Shown: in pieces, positions 12,770-24,447 of the stretch
How the letters are laid out: every line of letters starts with the position of its first letter
Position numbering within the stretch: the stretch's first letter is position 1
Source: Isoetes taiwanensis
Taxonomy: Eukaryota; Streptophyta; Lycopodiopsida; Isoetales; Isoetaceae
Assembly: GCA_021234155.1 (NCBI GenBank)
Contig: JAJEKV010000004.1
Coordinates: 22,871,314 to 22,935,313, forward strand
Length of the DNA stretch: 64,000 nucleotides
Direction of reading: 5' to 3'
Notes under the pieces: model-generated
The model's database searches: none
Told to the model about the DNA's origin: nothing
The model's input: the letters and a program-made list of their open reading frames with translations, nothing else
Position numbers and translations under genes: made by a program

Positions 12770-15700
12770 ATTTTACCACAATTATTCTCACAACCTTTAT
12801 GCTTTAAATGCATGGTTCGGCCAATCTCATGATGCAATCATAGTTCTGAATGAAATAAATCCAGAGAATGATGAAAAAAAGGATCACTGAACACCAAAGA
12901 GTGAAGTACAATCATACGCAAATTAGCAGAATAACATCGTTTCTTTTGATTTGCAACCAACTCCAAATACCTAATCTACCCGTATAAGCAGATCGCATTA
13001 CATCTTCCATACATTTTTACAGAATCAATGTATGATCATGATTATATTACATCCTACATGATCATATTTAAAGGTCCATTGTTTGTGCACATAAGCTTAG
13101 ATTTTACAAGAAGTTTGAACTTCTCATTCTCCAGGAATGAAATTTAGATTCAAAACCTCTTCAAGGAGCCACCCTTTCATCATCTTCAAAACTAAAACAA
13201 ATCTTCTTCAACCTATGAAGCAAAATTTGCTTTTACTTGGAACTCTCTATTTTCGCCAAACTTTTGAAATGCTTAAACATTTTTTCATCCTAGGTTTACC
13301 TTTGCACCAAACCTAGTTTATTGCTCTTTCTATAAGTGATGCATGTTGTTGTATTGTTTTCATTTATATAATTGTTTCATTTGGACCATTGCTTCATGGA
13401 ATTTTCCTTCCAATATTCCATATAAAGCAACCAAGGTCGTCTCCCCAAAATCAAGATGGGATCAAACCGAATTTCCATGTCACTCTAAGATTTACAAAAT
13501 ATAGAATGCAAGTCAAGGATATAGTCAATGAGCAACCAGAAAATTAGTTGCACATGAGAAAAAGTCATGTGTTGTTGTGCATTAGGGTTGCCCTTAAGGC
13601 CAAAGTTTCATAGTCAGAAACTTAGAAGGTTAACGAGTTATAAGTTTTTGCCTTTAGTTATGTTGGCGAATCTTTTTTAGCTTTCGATAACTGTCATAGA
13701 AATGTTGGCAAGTCTTAATCGGTATTACTTATCCATGACATTAGAGTGAAAAAATCACCTTTCCAAAACTTTATATTGTTCCTATTTTTGATCAATTGCA
13801 ACTTTATGCTTAAGAGAGGCGTACATCATCGACGGACATTATTTTTACGTCATGCCACATTGGCAGCATCCATGAGGACATATGACCTCATGGATGCTCT
13901 TCATTCTATTTGGGCAATGGCCTTGTGATGATATCTTTGTGTTGCTTCTTTCTAATCCCAGGGGATGCATCTATCATATAGGGGTATCTCTTGTGCATGC
14001 TAGGGGTTGCCAGAAACCCCCTTATATATGCCTTCAAAATGCTCCAAAAACCCCAGTTTCAGTCGCATATTGTACCAAAGCCATCTAAAAAAACTCCATA
14101 GATAAGAGTATATGTATGGTTCATGCCCAAAATAAATCCTTCTAGGTCACTCACTAAATTGTACGGCTAAAACTATGTGAACCCTCCTTTTTCCAATTGC
14201 CCTATTTTTAAACAAAAAGAGGGCACCCTTATTGCGCCTTCTGCCCCAGTATAATACACCACATTTTGCAACTCTCATATTCAGTTTGTACATCCATAAC
14301 AATAGTTAAAATGATTCAGTCTGGTTAATAACTTGAACATATACAAATTCTATCCTCTGACGATACAAATTAATGATTCCCATTTATAACATGGATGAAA
14401 AGATAAATGTTGGGAAAAGGAAAAATCCCAAGTGCATTTTAAGATTTCTCTTTGACACCTTTTTTAAAACTCCGTTTCAAGAGAATGCAAATCTACATCG
14501 ACTCAAAGCAAAATTTGTGGTTATCTTAAGAAGTTTGCCAAGAAAAAAGATCCCCTTACATGATTTTTTGAGTCCAAACCAAAATGAACAAAAACATATG
14601 TCTTCTATCATTTAATTTAGACTCCCCACTTATGGTAGATTATTATTGAGCCACTTTCTTTATTGTAGCTATAAAAGAAAAGGAATGCATCAACAAGCAT
14701 GCATAAAATGTAGAGAACCAACTTGGAATTGCCGTGACAAGAAATTCAATGCCCCAAAAAAATGGGTACCTTGCATTTTAAGCAACTAAAGGTAATTACA
14801 ATTCCCATGTGCTCAAATAAAATTTCATTTTTCTACACATTCTCATAATGTTGTTTATTATACAGATATTCACAACAACTTGGATATGTGTATATTTACA
14901 AATCTTCAAGTAAGTTGCTCATACAAAATTCATAGCACCCAATCCATGAACATAAGGTTGCCCACATAATTTGGATATGGCTCATGTGCTCTGCTCAAAC
15001 AAAATTTATAGCACCCAATTAATTCTGGACAAAATTAGTATTAATATTTGAGACCCCATCAGTCCACCTATATGTGCTGGAATATCTCCACACATGCCAG
15101 CTGCAATTTTACAATCACTTTTGGAAAGAGAACCATCTATATATGTTGAATAGCTACCAATGCTTTTTACACATGCATGCTGCAATTTTAACATCGATTA
15201 TGGAAAGATAACATTCACATTGTACATTGTGTTCTATGTGGGCTTCCTTGTCCATCTATCTGACCCAGCTACTAATTGGAGCATACATATAGATACTTGC
15301 AAACATTATGTAGCTAGCTAGTGTTAAACCATTTCTCCAGCATGCTATCAGCATGAACTTTACAAGCAGCAACTATTACCCTTCAAGTTGTGGCATAGGT
15401 TCAAATGGCATGCTGTTAATAAGCCCTCTGCTTCATCTAGCCACCCTGCCCTGCCAAGGTTCTCATCTAGCCACCCTGCTTCATCCACAATTCTCAATAT
15501 CATGTGTTTCCCATGATTTATTCTCATCCAAATAGAATAATAGCATCCATCCTAAAAGAGTTCACCAATTCTACAACCACAGAGCTGACATTGAAACGTA
15601 ATTTTTGTCTATTGCATCTCCATCAATAAAGCAAGAGCGTCATCACGAAAGCCCTGCAACGCAACTGTTGTCCATGAAACCGCATTGCACTCGATGCATG

Positions 15701-16115
15701 ATAACAAATATTATTCCCGTAGCTTCTAAGCTCCCACACTTGGCATGCATGCCAATGATAATTGTGGCCATGATCACATGAGCTCCAACACCCATAGCAC
15801 AAACATGCATTAGTTCTTGTTTTCCCTACTGCACCTAAACTGCCTCAAGCACTAAAACAATTGCAAATGCCACTGTGTACAAAATCACACTTCATATTTT
15901 CATGCAATTGTAGTACATGTTGGCTACAAGCCATCCACATCATAAGCTCCAATAATGGCACCCCAATAACAAGTTTTGTTCAATCAAGCATGCTACAACA
16001 GCCAATCATTTGTTCACCACAGTTCAAACATGAAAAGCAATGGGTTATACCTCTGTGTAACATCCTTTGCACCATTCCCAACAAAAGCTATAACATATGA
16101 ACAGGAAGTCTCCTA
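12770..16115. other. Helitron interior without identified genes
   Basis: AT-rich. Apart from a hairpin at 13866-13897 and a small direct repeat ('catctagccaccctgc', about 15432-15480) I see no conserved exon. Short frames on both strands have no protein-like pattern. Confidence 0.4.
13866..13897. repeat. Hairpin with 12-bp perfect arms
   Basis: GCATCCATGAGG and its reverse complement are separated by eight bases containing CATATG. Not followed by CTRR, so not a Helitron end; no run of T to suggest a terminator. Function unknown. Confidence 0.85.
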
Positions 16116-16116
16116 C

Positions 16117-16742
16117 CTGCAACCTGCTCAACTTTATCTGGAGCATCGATGAGCCCATTTACAACATCCACATGTATCCACCGCCCCTCTGCACCCTCAC
16201 CGCTACAAAATATTTCAGCACAGTGTAGCATGGGACTTTTCTTGCTACCAAATGGTGTCATCCTTCTACACTTTGTAGGTAGATTCTTTCTTTGGGCATT
16301 CAAAGCCAGCTCAACTTCTTAGAGGTTCCAGAAGGTTCTATGACAACAGATGTTGCACTCATTCCCATGGCCAACTATAACTCAAATTCTCTATCTTCTT
16401 TCCTACTTGATTTTTCTCTTTTCGGAGGAGATTTAGGTGTATCCATGTCATTGTGAATGCCGGCCTGTTCCGAACTTACATTTTCTTCAGATCCTGCTGG
16501 GTATGCTGTAGGCTTCTCTTTGCCTTTTTTTTGTGCAATAGATTCCTCATACCGATGGTTTCTTTTTACAGCCTTGCCTAAAGATCCCTTCTCTATTTTG
16601 ATAGACTTTGCTTTATCCACATTATAAGGTCTTGGAATTACAGCAGTACGTCCAAGAACATGTGCTAGATTTGCAGCCTTACTAACCTGGGAGTTTGAAC
16701 AAATTAACATGCCATCCAAGTTTTTATCCTTGTGGGTCCCAA
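16117..16742 (-). pseudogene. RAD4/XPC DNA-repair protein fragment
   Basis: RAD4/XPC recognises helix-distorting DNA damage in nucleotide-excision repair. This minus-strand exon begins after a CTGCAG acceptor near 16743 and ends at a CAG|GTAGG donor (16117). The C-terminal part matches the plant RAD4 transglutaminase-like region: SKKSPMLHCAEIFCSGEG, then GRWIHVDVVNGLIDAP and KVEQ. Upstream is a long polar, lysine-rich segment ending EDREFEL, as in plant RAD4. A TAG stop follows EFEL (about 16374), another stop and a frame shift occur near 16310-16320, and the flanking exons are missing. It lies inside the 11517-22306 Helitron candidate, in the same orientation as APC7 and SEC13. I infer a captured, non-functional fragment. 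Confidence 0.85.
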
Positions 16743-17047
16743 TCTGCAGAAGCCTCTAGAGTGCACCTACTTATAAAATTCCACTATGGACTTTACAGAG
16801 AATTACCTTGTTGTACAGCCCAAAACTCGAAACAAGGCTATAGCTAATGTAGCAATCTGAAGAATCAGGCATGGCAAAAATGTGATATGATAATCAACTA
16901 AATATGAAAGCTTTTCAAGATTAGGCTTAGACGTTATGTCAAACAACACAAACAAGGCAATTTCAATCTTACATTGCATTATATAGCTTCAAGAATAAAA
17001 GAAAGAAAGAAAAAGCAAACTTGAATGGGGCTATGAGAATGGTGTAC

Positions 17048-17300
17048 CTGTATAAGAAGGTCATGTATTTCTTTAGCTGCCACACCAAGTTCAGCCAAAG
17101 CTGTAATGGCTTCAAGGACATAGGGGCATTGTCTTCAAGTGGAAAAAATTCCAAATTAAAGCTTACCGCAAATTGCAAATTGGAACTTACCTCAGCACTG
17201 TAAGTACTGTGGCAGCACGATCATAACTTGTAACTCTATACAGTTTTGCTAGCATCAAGTTTATTCGCAATGATCTGGCCTTCAAAGATATACCTTCAAT
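17048..17300 (-). pseudogene. APC7 (anaphase-promoting complex subunit 7) fragment
   Basis: APC7 is a TPR scaffold subunit of the anaphase-promoting complex ubiquitin ligase. Two minus-strand exons can be spliced cleanly: 17191-17300 (IEGISLKARSLRINLMLA, then KLYRVTSYDRAATVLTVL), donor G|GTAAG, then 17048-17132 (RQCPYVLEAITALAELGVA, then AKEIHDLLIQ), donor CAG|GTAC. Joining them keeps frame across the Arg codon, and the result follows the plant APC7 pattern closely in the TPR region. Only about 65 residues are present, and I find no further APC7 exon on either side, so it is a partial copy that kept its intron. That argues for DNA-level capture rather than a processed pseudogene. Confidence 0.85.
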
Positions 17301-17593
17301 CTGCAATCTCATTGTCATACTGCGTTCTGGTCAACATACAGAATGCTTCCTCCAAACAAAACAGTTCATTTTTAAACTCAACCCTCATAAATTGCATCTA
17401 TCTTATTTCTTATTTCCTGATCCATTTGCTATTGCAACGATTTGTCCCGACAACAGGGCAGCAGGGCCACATACCTATATTATGATTTTCTTGATGATAT
17501 AGACAGTTCATTTATGAGCTTAGGATGAACGTGAAGAAAAACTGTCTTTACAAACTTCTGATAAGCAAATCCTAAAGCTTGCAAATTTGTAGG

Positions 17594-17781
17594 TGCATGC
17601 ATTAAGAGAAGCAGGAGATGATGCTAATGGTGGCACTGCCTATGTGAGCCTGGAACCCTGCAACCATTATGGCATAACACCTCCATGTTGCCAAGGGCTA
17701 GTGCAGGCAAAGGTTAAGCGCATTATGGCCTGGGTTAAAGCACTTCTTCTAGAATCAGTGCAGAGAGGATCAAGATTATAG
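17594..17781 (+). pseudogene. PyrD riboflavin deaminase exon, copy 1
   Basis: Plant PyrD deaminates the pyrimidine intermediate of riboflavin synthesis in plastids. After an AG acceptor at 17592-17593 the exon reads VHALREAGDDANGGTAYVS, then LEPCNHYGITPPC, the zinc-binding PCxxxGxxPPC motif of the CDA-type deaminase fold, followed by GLVQAKVKRIMAW. The conserved 'DPNP' continuation is missing and the frame stops at 17781. The upstream exon carrying the HAE motif is absent here, but it is present beside copy 2, 0.4 kb downstream. The copy is truncated and non-functional. Confidence 0.85.
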
Positions 17782-17972
17782 ACATGATGAAGTTTACATG
17801 TCTAACCCATCTGCAGACCCAAAGAACAATCTATTTACCTTGAAAAATGAATCTGAGCAAGTTAGTAAGCAAGAATTTTAGCATATATTGCAAGAACTTT
17901 TTATTGGATCAACAATAATGAAAGCCTAACCTTTTATTGACTGCAAAGATGTGTCGGAGTAAAAAATGCAGA

Positions 17973-18450
17973 AACAAACCACTCCAAATCCCATGGTTAG
18001 CTGCATAATTATTAGAAACGGGAGTATTATTGGGCATGGTTATCGTCCTAAGGCTGGAGAACCACATGCAGAGGTAACCTAAAATTGTCTTTACAAATCC
18101 TAAAGTTTGCAAATTTGTAGGTGCATGCATTGAGAGAAGTAGGAGATGATGCCAATGGTGCCACTGCATATGTGAGCATGGACACCCTGCAACCATTATG
18201 GCAGAGCACCTCCATGCAGCCGGGCGCTAGTGCAGGCAAATGTTAAGCGCGTTGTGGTTGGAATAGAAGACCCAAATCCATTAGTTGCTGGAAAAGGCAT
18301 TGAAACGTTAAGTGTTGGCATTGAAATAGTTGTTGGAGTTGAGGAAGAACTCAGCAGAGTCATTAATGAGGCATACATCCATCGTATATTGACTGAAACG
18401 CCATTTACAAGTCTCAAGTATATGTTACTTTGCCTTACAACCAAAACCTA
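17973..18450 (+). pseudogene. PyrD riboflavin deaminase exons, copy 2
   Basis: The first exon (17973-18073) reads [11 protein letters not shown] and then [14 protein letters not shown], containing the catalytic HAE motif, and ends at a GT donor (18074). A very short intron (18074-18120, 47 bp, AG acceptor) follows. The second exon starts VHALREVGDDANGATAYVS, then has a one-base frame shift in the LEPCNHYG segment near 18181-18190, and continues NVKRVVVGIEDPNPLVAGKG, VVGVEEELSRVINEAYIHRI and TPFTSLKY. This covers most of the deaminase domain. The 47-bp intron is shorter than usual for plants, so an internal deletion is likely. Its second exon and splice-acceptor region match copy 1, so one duplicates the other. 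Confidence 0.88.
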
Positions 18451-19110
18451 ACTTACTCCATTGGAAGGAACTCTTTCTGAGTATGAGTTTCTCTCTTTCT
18501 TGGTGCTCCCTTTGGTTGCTTAATACTCCTCGTGATGGAACAAACAAATTTGTGAGAGCAATCACAATGACTCCACTCTTGCTTTAAACAATGAAGACCC
18601 GATAAATATATAGAGAACAGAAAGAAAGAAAAGCCTTCCAGAAAATGCTGGCTCCAAAGATGCTATAGTCATAAGGCCACATTGCAGTTTTCTTCCAAGA
18701 ATGTCCTAGTTTCAACTTTTCCTCAAACTCACAAAATCGAATGCCATCTCATCAGTCTTGTTCCATAACTAAATTTCCTCCTATGCTTTTGTGCCTTCCC
18801 AAACCCACACAATGAACCTCTCTTTAGGAACATCATGAAGCAACACATCAGAGAAGAATATTGATTTGGCGTTTAAAGTAATAGCAAATCATAGATCGAG
18901 AAAAGCATATGCAAAATTAATATTTTACTTCAATGAGATAAAAGCATGAGTCAATCAGGTACAAGGTTCAAAATCGTTACAAAATAGGCATCCTTGTTGT
19001 GCAGGCTGTCAAAATCTGTTTTGGGGCTACCGAAATGGCATAGGGCTTTAAAATTTGTGATTGAAACTGCTACTGGAACTGATTATGTATGAAATAATCC
19101 AACACTGTGG
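18451..19110. other. No gene identified
   Basis: Downstream of the PyrD fragment; possible intron sequence of that gene, but no further exon is recognisable. Confidence 0.35.
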
Positions 19111-19112
19111 AA

Positions 19113-19541
19113 CTAATATGATATTTGTACTTTCAAATTCCACATGTGGGGAGCAAGGAGCGAGGACCATGGTTTTTCTAAACTATAAACAATTGCATCT
19201 TGGGCCTGGGCAGAATGTACCTCAAGGTGAATAGAAAAAGCATTACTGGTAAGTATATTATCTGCAGAAAAAACAAAGGCGATAAGAACATGGTCATTCA
19301 ATGATCCGAGGAAAAAACATCTGTGGGAAATCATATAAAGGCTGAAAGCAAGCAAAAAGTACCTTGAATTATTATATGGCATAGGATTAAGATGTGCTGG
19401 ATAAATGCCCATGAAACCATCTTTGCAGAAAACCAAAGTGGCATGTTCAATCTGAGGTTGTGGATCTTGGACAACAGAGCGGCACCATTGGAGGCAACCT
19501 TCTGTCAAATCCGACTTCTTTTTTGTGCTCCTACCTCTCAA
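19113..19541 (-). pseudogene. Unidentified exon pair, captured
   Basis: On the minus strand an exon-like stretch (about 19374-19520) reads CLQWCRSVVQDPQPQIEHA, then LVFCKDGFMGIYPAHLNP, and ends AG|GTAC. A second short exon (about 19226-19266), after a strong TTTTTTCTGCAG acceptor, reads NILTSNAFSIHLE and ends GAG|GTAC. The segment is partly duplicated at 19760-20060. I do not recognise the protein family. Splice-like borders and position among other captured exons make a gene fragment more likely than chance. Confidence 0.45.
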
Positions 19542-20140
19542 AGATCTCTTGCTACAAATTTAAGATTCCATTATGTTTCATGAGAACGGAAAGTTATGCC
19601 GATTAAACAATTGTGTCTGTTCAAGAAAGCTATATATCTGTGATGTGATGTGATGTTCTGTGGGCAGAATTTATTCATGAGAATGGAAAGTTATGCCGAT
19701 TAAACAACTGTGTCTGTTCAAGAAAGCTATATGTCTGTGATGTGATGTTCCGTCGGCAAGACATGTTCTGTGGGGAGCAAGCCAGCGATCACCATATAAA
19801 CAATTGCATCTTGGGTCCGGGCAGAACATACCTCAAGGGGAATAGAAAAAAGCACATTACTGGTAAGTATATTATCTGCAGAAAAAACAAAGGCAATAAG
19901 AACATGGTCATTCAACGATCTGCAGGAAACAACCTCTGTTGAAAATCATATAAAGCTGAAAGCAAGCAAAAAGTACCTTGAATTAGTATATGGCATAGGA
20001 TTAAGATGTGCCAGATAAATGCCCATGAAACCATCTTTGCAGAAAACCAAAGTGGTCAGCAAAAAAACAAAGGCAATAAGAACATGGTCATTCAACGATC
20101 TGCAGGAAAAAGCATCTGTTGAAAATCATATAAAGGATAG
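19250..20140. repeat. Nested local duplications around an exon
   Basis: The block 19253-19440 recurs at 19865-20057 and partly at 20058-20140 (shared 'aagaacatggtcattcaa'). A separate ~95-bp unit containing GAAAGTTATGCCGATTAAAC is tandemly repeated at 19580-19660 and 19675-19755. The small second exon and its acceptor of the unidentified gene are duplicated with it. Confidence 0.85.
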
Positions 20141-20357
20141 ATCATTCACAAATATAAAGAAGCTGAATATCAGTTTATAGCTAAGACTTTCTAGTGAAAA
20201 ACCTGGAATCAGAGAGAAGTTAAACCTGAAAAACCTGTAATCAGAGAGAAGCCTTTCTTACCTGATAGCTAAAGAATCGTTTGTGCAGATACAACCGAGA
20301 GGCAGCATTCATCACTTCCTTAAAGCCACCAATTTATTTTGTAAAACGTATTTTGTA

Positions 20358-20620
20358 AAACTGTATTATCACATCCACAAGAAGCAAGCTTCTGCACTAC
20401 TCCTAGCCCTTCTCCTCCTCCAACAAGAGATCCAGGTCCAGATGCAGGTGCCCATGATACTGTAAGACTCCCACTGCATGAGCCTTCTCAATTTTTGCCC
20501 TATCCCAACTGCCATCCTTCGCTGTCAAAACAGAAATAGTCCCATCTGAAGATCCACAGGCCAAAGAAAGACCCAATTCATGAGGAGCGCAGCAAATGCT
20601 ATTAACAAGATTCGCGGTTT
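20358..20620 (-). pseudogene. SEC13 WD40 fragment
   Basis: SEC13 is a WD40 propeller shared by the COPII coat and the nuclear pore. The minus strand reads NLVNSICCAPHELGLSLACG, then SSDGTISVLTAKDGSWD, IEKAHAVGV and, after a one-base frame shift, TVSWAPASGPGSLVGGGEG and LASCGCDNTV. These are SEC13 blade sequences in order. It then runs abruptly into unrelated sequence ('acaaaatacg') near 20358. About 80 residues of roughly 300 are present. It is a partial copy with a frame break, in the same orientation as RAD4 and APC7, inside the Helitron candidate. Confidence 0.87.
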
Positions 20621-20889
20621 TGAAAGACCCGGGCCCGAGGCCACTCATTCTCACCAGAGTAATCGGCGTGGTATTGTGGACCATATCCTGGTGGCCCGTT
20701 TCAATGCCACTATGTGGCGCTGTTGGATCTCCTCCCACGGCCATAGCTCCTTTTTCCTTTTCTCTTCCCCTATGAATTCGTTTAGACAGAAAGAGTTAAA
20801 TAATCTATCTATATCTAATATCATTCGAGAGGAAGAGAATCTAATATCATTCGAGAGGAAGAGAGTCAATGTTAGAATGCAGAGTCTAG

Positions 20890-22200
20890 CGTGCCTCTTC
20901 ATTCTGCAACTTTCGACTGCTTTTACAATTAACGGTATACAACAAGAGCTCTAAAATCGACAAGAGCTCTAAAATCAACGTGGGAGATCGCGCACAGATT
21001 ATCCCAAAACTTAGATGCATTGTAGATAACTTAGAGCATATCTTCTGAAATCGGCTGAGAAATATTGGTCTTTGAGAACTCACCTTCTCCCAGATGCTAC
21101 CATCTAGCAAATCCATGGCAACTAAGGTTTTTTAAAACAGTTCCTGCACTGAACTTTTTTTTCAGATGCAAAGAAGAGGATGTAGTTATCCATTTTTAAG
21201 GCAAAATGCATAGAAGAGATCCATTTTTAGGCCGAAATTCAAGCGAGAAACAAAAAGAATGTAAAGTACCAATATCGTTATCTGCATTTTCGATGAAGAA
21301 GGGAACATGGACGCTGGCTGGAATACGAGCCCTACTGTACTGAGATGCATCTCTTACATCCAATATTGTATAGCCTTTCTCTGTTACAAGCTTTTGAGCG
21401 CTCTCATAAAATGCACTCCAAAGAATTAGGGCTTTTTTCCAAATTTTCTTCAGAGGCCGCCGCTGATTTAAAATGCAGCCCAGTGGAACAGATTGTTGCT
21501 ATCAATATCCATGTTGTTGACGATCTTCTCAAAATCCTTGCCATCACGCAGTAGAGCAAGAGAAGTCTGAAAGAATAGCTTAGACTCCAGTCTCTAATAC
21601 AGCTAGGCTTTCTCGCCGATTGCACGATAAACTTTTTATCCAAGTATTCTTGGTTGTGGGAATTTCGATCATGCCGCTGCTTCTCAATTGACAGTGAAAT
21701 GCTAGTAGTGGCTTGCAGCAATGCTCCAAACATATTTTCAAGCACTTCATTGCCTACATCGGGAGAAAAAAGAAAGACATGAATCACACCCAGCAGGAAT
21801 TGAATTTAGGTAAATAAAAAACGGTAACCATTTTTAAGACTTACCAGGGAAAACCGGCCAGCCGTTCTGCATTTTTGCAAGCAATGGACTAACAAGGCAA
21901 TGATCTCTTGGACTGGAGATCCCAATGCAGGAAAAATCTCGAGCATGAAGGAGCACCGTGACCAAATGACCATGTGCAATTTATAGAATAGATAATAAAT
22001 ACAAAATGATTGCTTCTGCTAATCCTAACAGTCAAACGGAAGGGGAGGAAAGCTTACAAAATAAGGCCTTCCATCAATATTGAACCTACACGCCAGCTCT
22101 TCCCAATCAGGCTCTCGGTCAGTGGCATTAGAGCAGATCCAAGGTCGGGGCTCTCGGTCATTAGAGCAGATCCAAGGTCGGAATGCCCAAGCAGGTACGA
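20890..22200 (-). pseudogene. Further unidentified exon-like pieces
   Basis: Three minus-strand stretches look like captured exons. One is LVAMDLLDGSIWEK followed by a strong GTGAGT donor (about 21075-21120). The second is FQTSLALLRDGKDFEKIVN, then NMDIDSNNLFHWAAF (about 21484-21590), ending in a stop. The third is a segment before it (about 21600-21760) with NEVLENMFGALLQATTSIS and EYLDKKFIVQSARKPS. A fourth possible piece, DWEELACRFNIDGRPYF, lies at about 22050-22115 next to a small ~33-bp tandem duplication (22112-22180). I cannot assign any of them to a family. Confidence 0.4.
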
Positions 22201-22306
22201 CGGGCATGAAAAACTGTAAATCTAAGGGATGAAAATAATTTAAAAACAATGAAAGGTCAAGATGGCGCACAGACTATCATAAAACGCCTTTATTATTATA
22301 TATAGA

Positions 22307-24300
22307 TGAAACCAATGCAAAAACAAGCTCGTGAAAAGAGTAAAAGACATGGTAAATAAAAATCAAAAATAATTTCTGTACCTGCCCATTACTGGTCCAT
22401 AGTCCATTTAAAAATCAATAATATACTTATGTTAGTCCATCTCACGTTGAGTTTTGGGACATGAGTAGCTCCTGAACCACTTTGTTCACAAAAAATATCT
22501 GTTGGTCATTATCTTGAAGATTGTATTAAAATAAATAGCATCAATTATATTATGTCTTCCATGTTTATTCTAGATTTGTGTCTTAAGGGTGTGACTTTAC
22601 AAAATCACATCCTCGAAGTATCTCATATCAAGAAACAAATGCAAAAAGAACCAAGGAAAAATATGAAAAACTTTTTCTATAAAACATCAAGATAGACTGC
22701 TATATCCGGCAAATCGGTCGATTCTGGCAACCACCATTGGTCCAAATGATTGAAAGTTTAAAAATCAATAATGGCATCACTTTAATCAATTTTGATCTCA
22801 ACTTTCGCATATAGTTTACTTGTATGATTCTCTATAGGAGAAAATTAGTTGACTATGTGAGCTTGCGTAATTTAAGGGTAAGATTGAAACACAAAGAATT
22901 GAGAATTTATGAGGTACTTATGACCAATTGAACCTACATGGACCTCCACTTACACCTTTCAAAAATCATGTGATCGAAGCTAAAAAGCCATAGTATCATT
23001 CTATGGGGCAAAATGGATAAGGCTAGTGAGAGATATATGCTCTATACAATTGGTCTCATGGACCATAAATGGTGATGCATGCTTATATAAATTAAAACCT
23101 TAGAAATAACATGCTACTTTAACATGCAACTAGAGATTTATATTGCCAAGAAAGGTATGCATCCATGAAAAATATAATATACATGAAAGATAACCTACAT
23201 GTAACATTATTCTACTTAGATGACAATGCTTTATAGCAGCAACACAGATATAAAGTTTATGCTATTTCTTTGTATTTTTTTTCAATAAGGACATACAACC
23301 TATATAAGAGATCTCCATATAAGTCAATGTTCACATTTTCAACTATTTTATAGGCTTATATGGTGAAAGGTAGTGTCTCTTCCATGAACTAAAGAACCAT
23401 ACACATAATGTCATATGGTCTAATTACATATTGTCATAGCTAAACTTCACAACATTCACTTAATTCATCAATAAACATCACTAAATATGACCATTGTGGA
23501 GTTTTGGAGCTATAATTGTGGAGTTAACTCAACTTTTATACTCTAATGTGTTAATCCTGCAGCTGTACATCATGTTTTAATCCCAAAAATTGCATGGTTA
23601 CACTCTAGTTACCCCTATATGTAAGTTGATAAGAGTTATATTCTATGTAGATATAAGTAGAATGCATCACTTATTACCCTCATGGTATTATGGATGGTTG
23701 TTATTTGAGCATTTTAACATATACTTGTGTCCTGAATTCTGTATCGTAGATTCTTTTAGTAAATTGTGAGGTTAACATGACTTATGAACACTCCAAAAAA
23801 TCATGAGACTATAGCTCGTATAGTTAGCAACTCATGGCCACAAGAATTAAGTTAAAACTTGTTATAATAAGAGAGAAATAATTCTCGAACCTCAAGCAGC
23901 TTTTTTGACCAAAATAGGGTTTGGCGGCTTCCACCAATGTCAGATGATAGCAAGAAAACATGGGAACATAAAACTCAATGTGTTCTATGATAAACAGGCA
24001 AATACCTCCAACTTTAGCAAGGTTTATGTCACTTTATGCTAGAAAAATTGAAGAAGGCAGTTCTAGACTGGTGCAGAAACTGCCAAATTCTCTAATGTTT
24101 GAGCAATCACCACAAGGTAGAGGTGACCCCATTGGTCTTGAAATTCTCAGAGGTCATTAAGAAACAAGTGAAGACTCAAATGATGGCGGTATAGTTCAAA
24201 ATCGAAATTTCTGTTATGAGTTACATGGGTTTAAGTGGCAGAGGTCATGTGGGCCAGTTCTGGTCCATGGATCAGGAATGGTTCCAGGGACAGGTCTAGT
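22307..24300. other. No gene identified
   Basis: About 2 kb of AT-rich sequence immediately right of the proposed Helitron 5' end. No exon, repeat or terminus is recognisable, which contrasts with the fragment-rich DNA to its left. Confidence 0.45.
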
Positions 24301-24310
24301 GTTAATGTGC

Positions 24311-24447
24311 AAAATCTGTGTAACCTTTTGAAAGCCATTAATCTGCACATTTTCAGCAAGATCATAGGAAAAACGCATAGAGAATGACAAACTTTCAGAT
24401 GAAAAAAGTTCATCTGCTAAGAATCTGTTACATGGCACTCCAGAAGC
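24311..24447 (-). pseudogene. Unidentified exon-like stretch
   Basis: After a TTGTTGCAG acceptor on the minus strand the frame reads SGVPCNRFLADELFSSES, then LSFSMRFSYDLAENVQING, and could end at an AAG|GTTAC donor. A second possible exon lies upstream at about 24594-24668 (VGASIFAVKSTLLPSSGR after TTTGGGCAG). No family recognised. Confidence 0.35.

Larger units (their letters stand above)
11517..22306 (-). mobile_element. Probable gene-capturing Helitron, ~10.8 kb
   Basis: The 3' end is clear on the minus strand: hairpin GCCCAGCAACGCTGGGC (11528-11544), then GCACTTTTT and terminal CTAG (11517-11520), with A on the plus-strand side (11516), so the host base after CTAG is T. The proposed 5' end is where the minus strand reads A|TCTATATATAATAATAAAG at 22306, a form common at plant Helitron 5' ends. 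Between them lie RAD4/XPC, APC7, PyrD and SEC13 fragments and unidentified exons, most in the element's own orientation and with introns. No Rep/helicase gene is seen, so it would be non-autonomous. The 3' end is well supported; the pairing with 22306 is inference. Confidence 0.5.
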
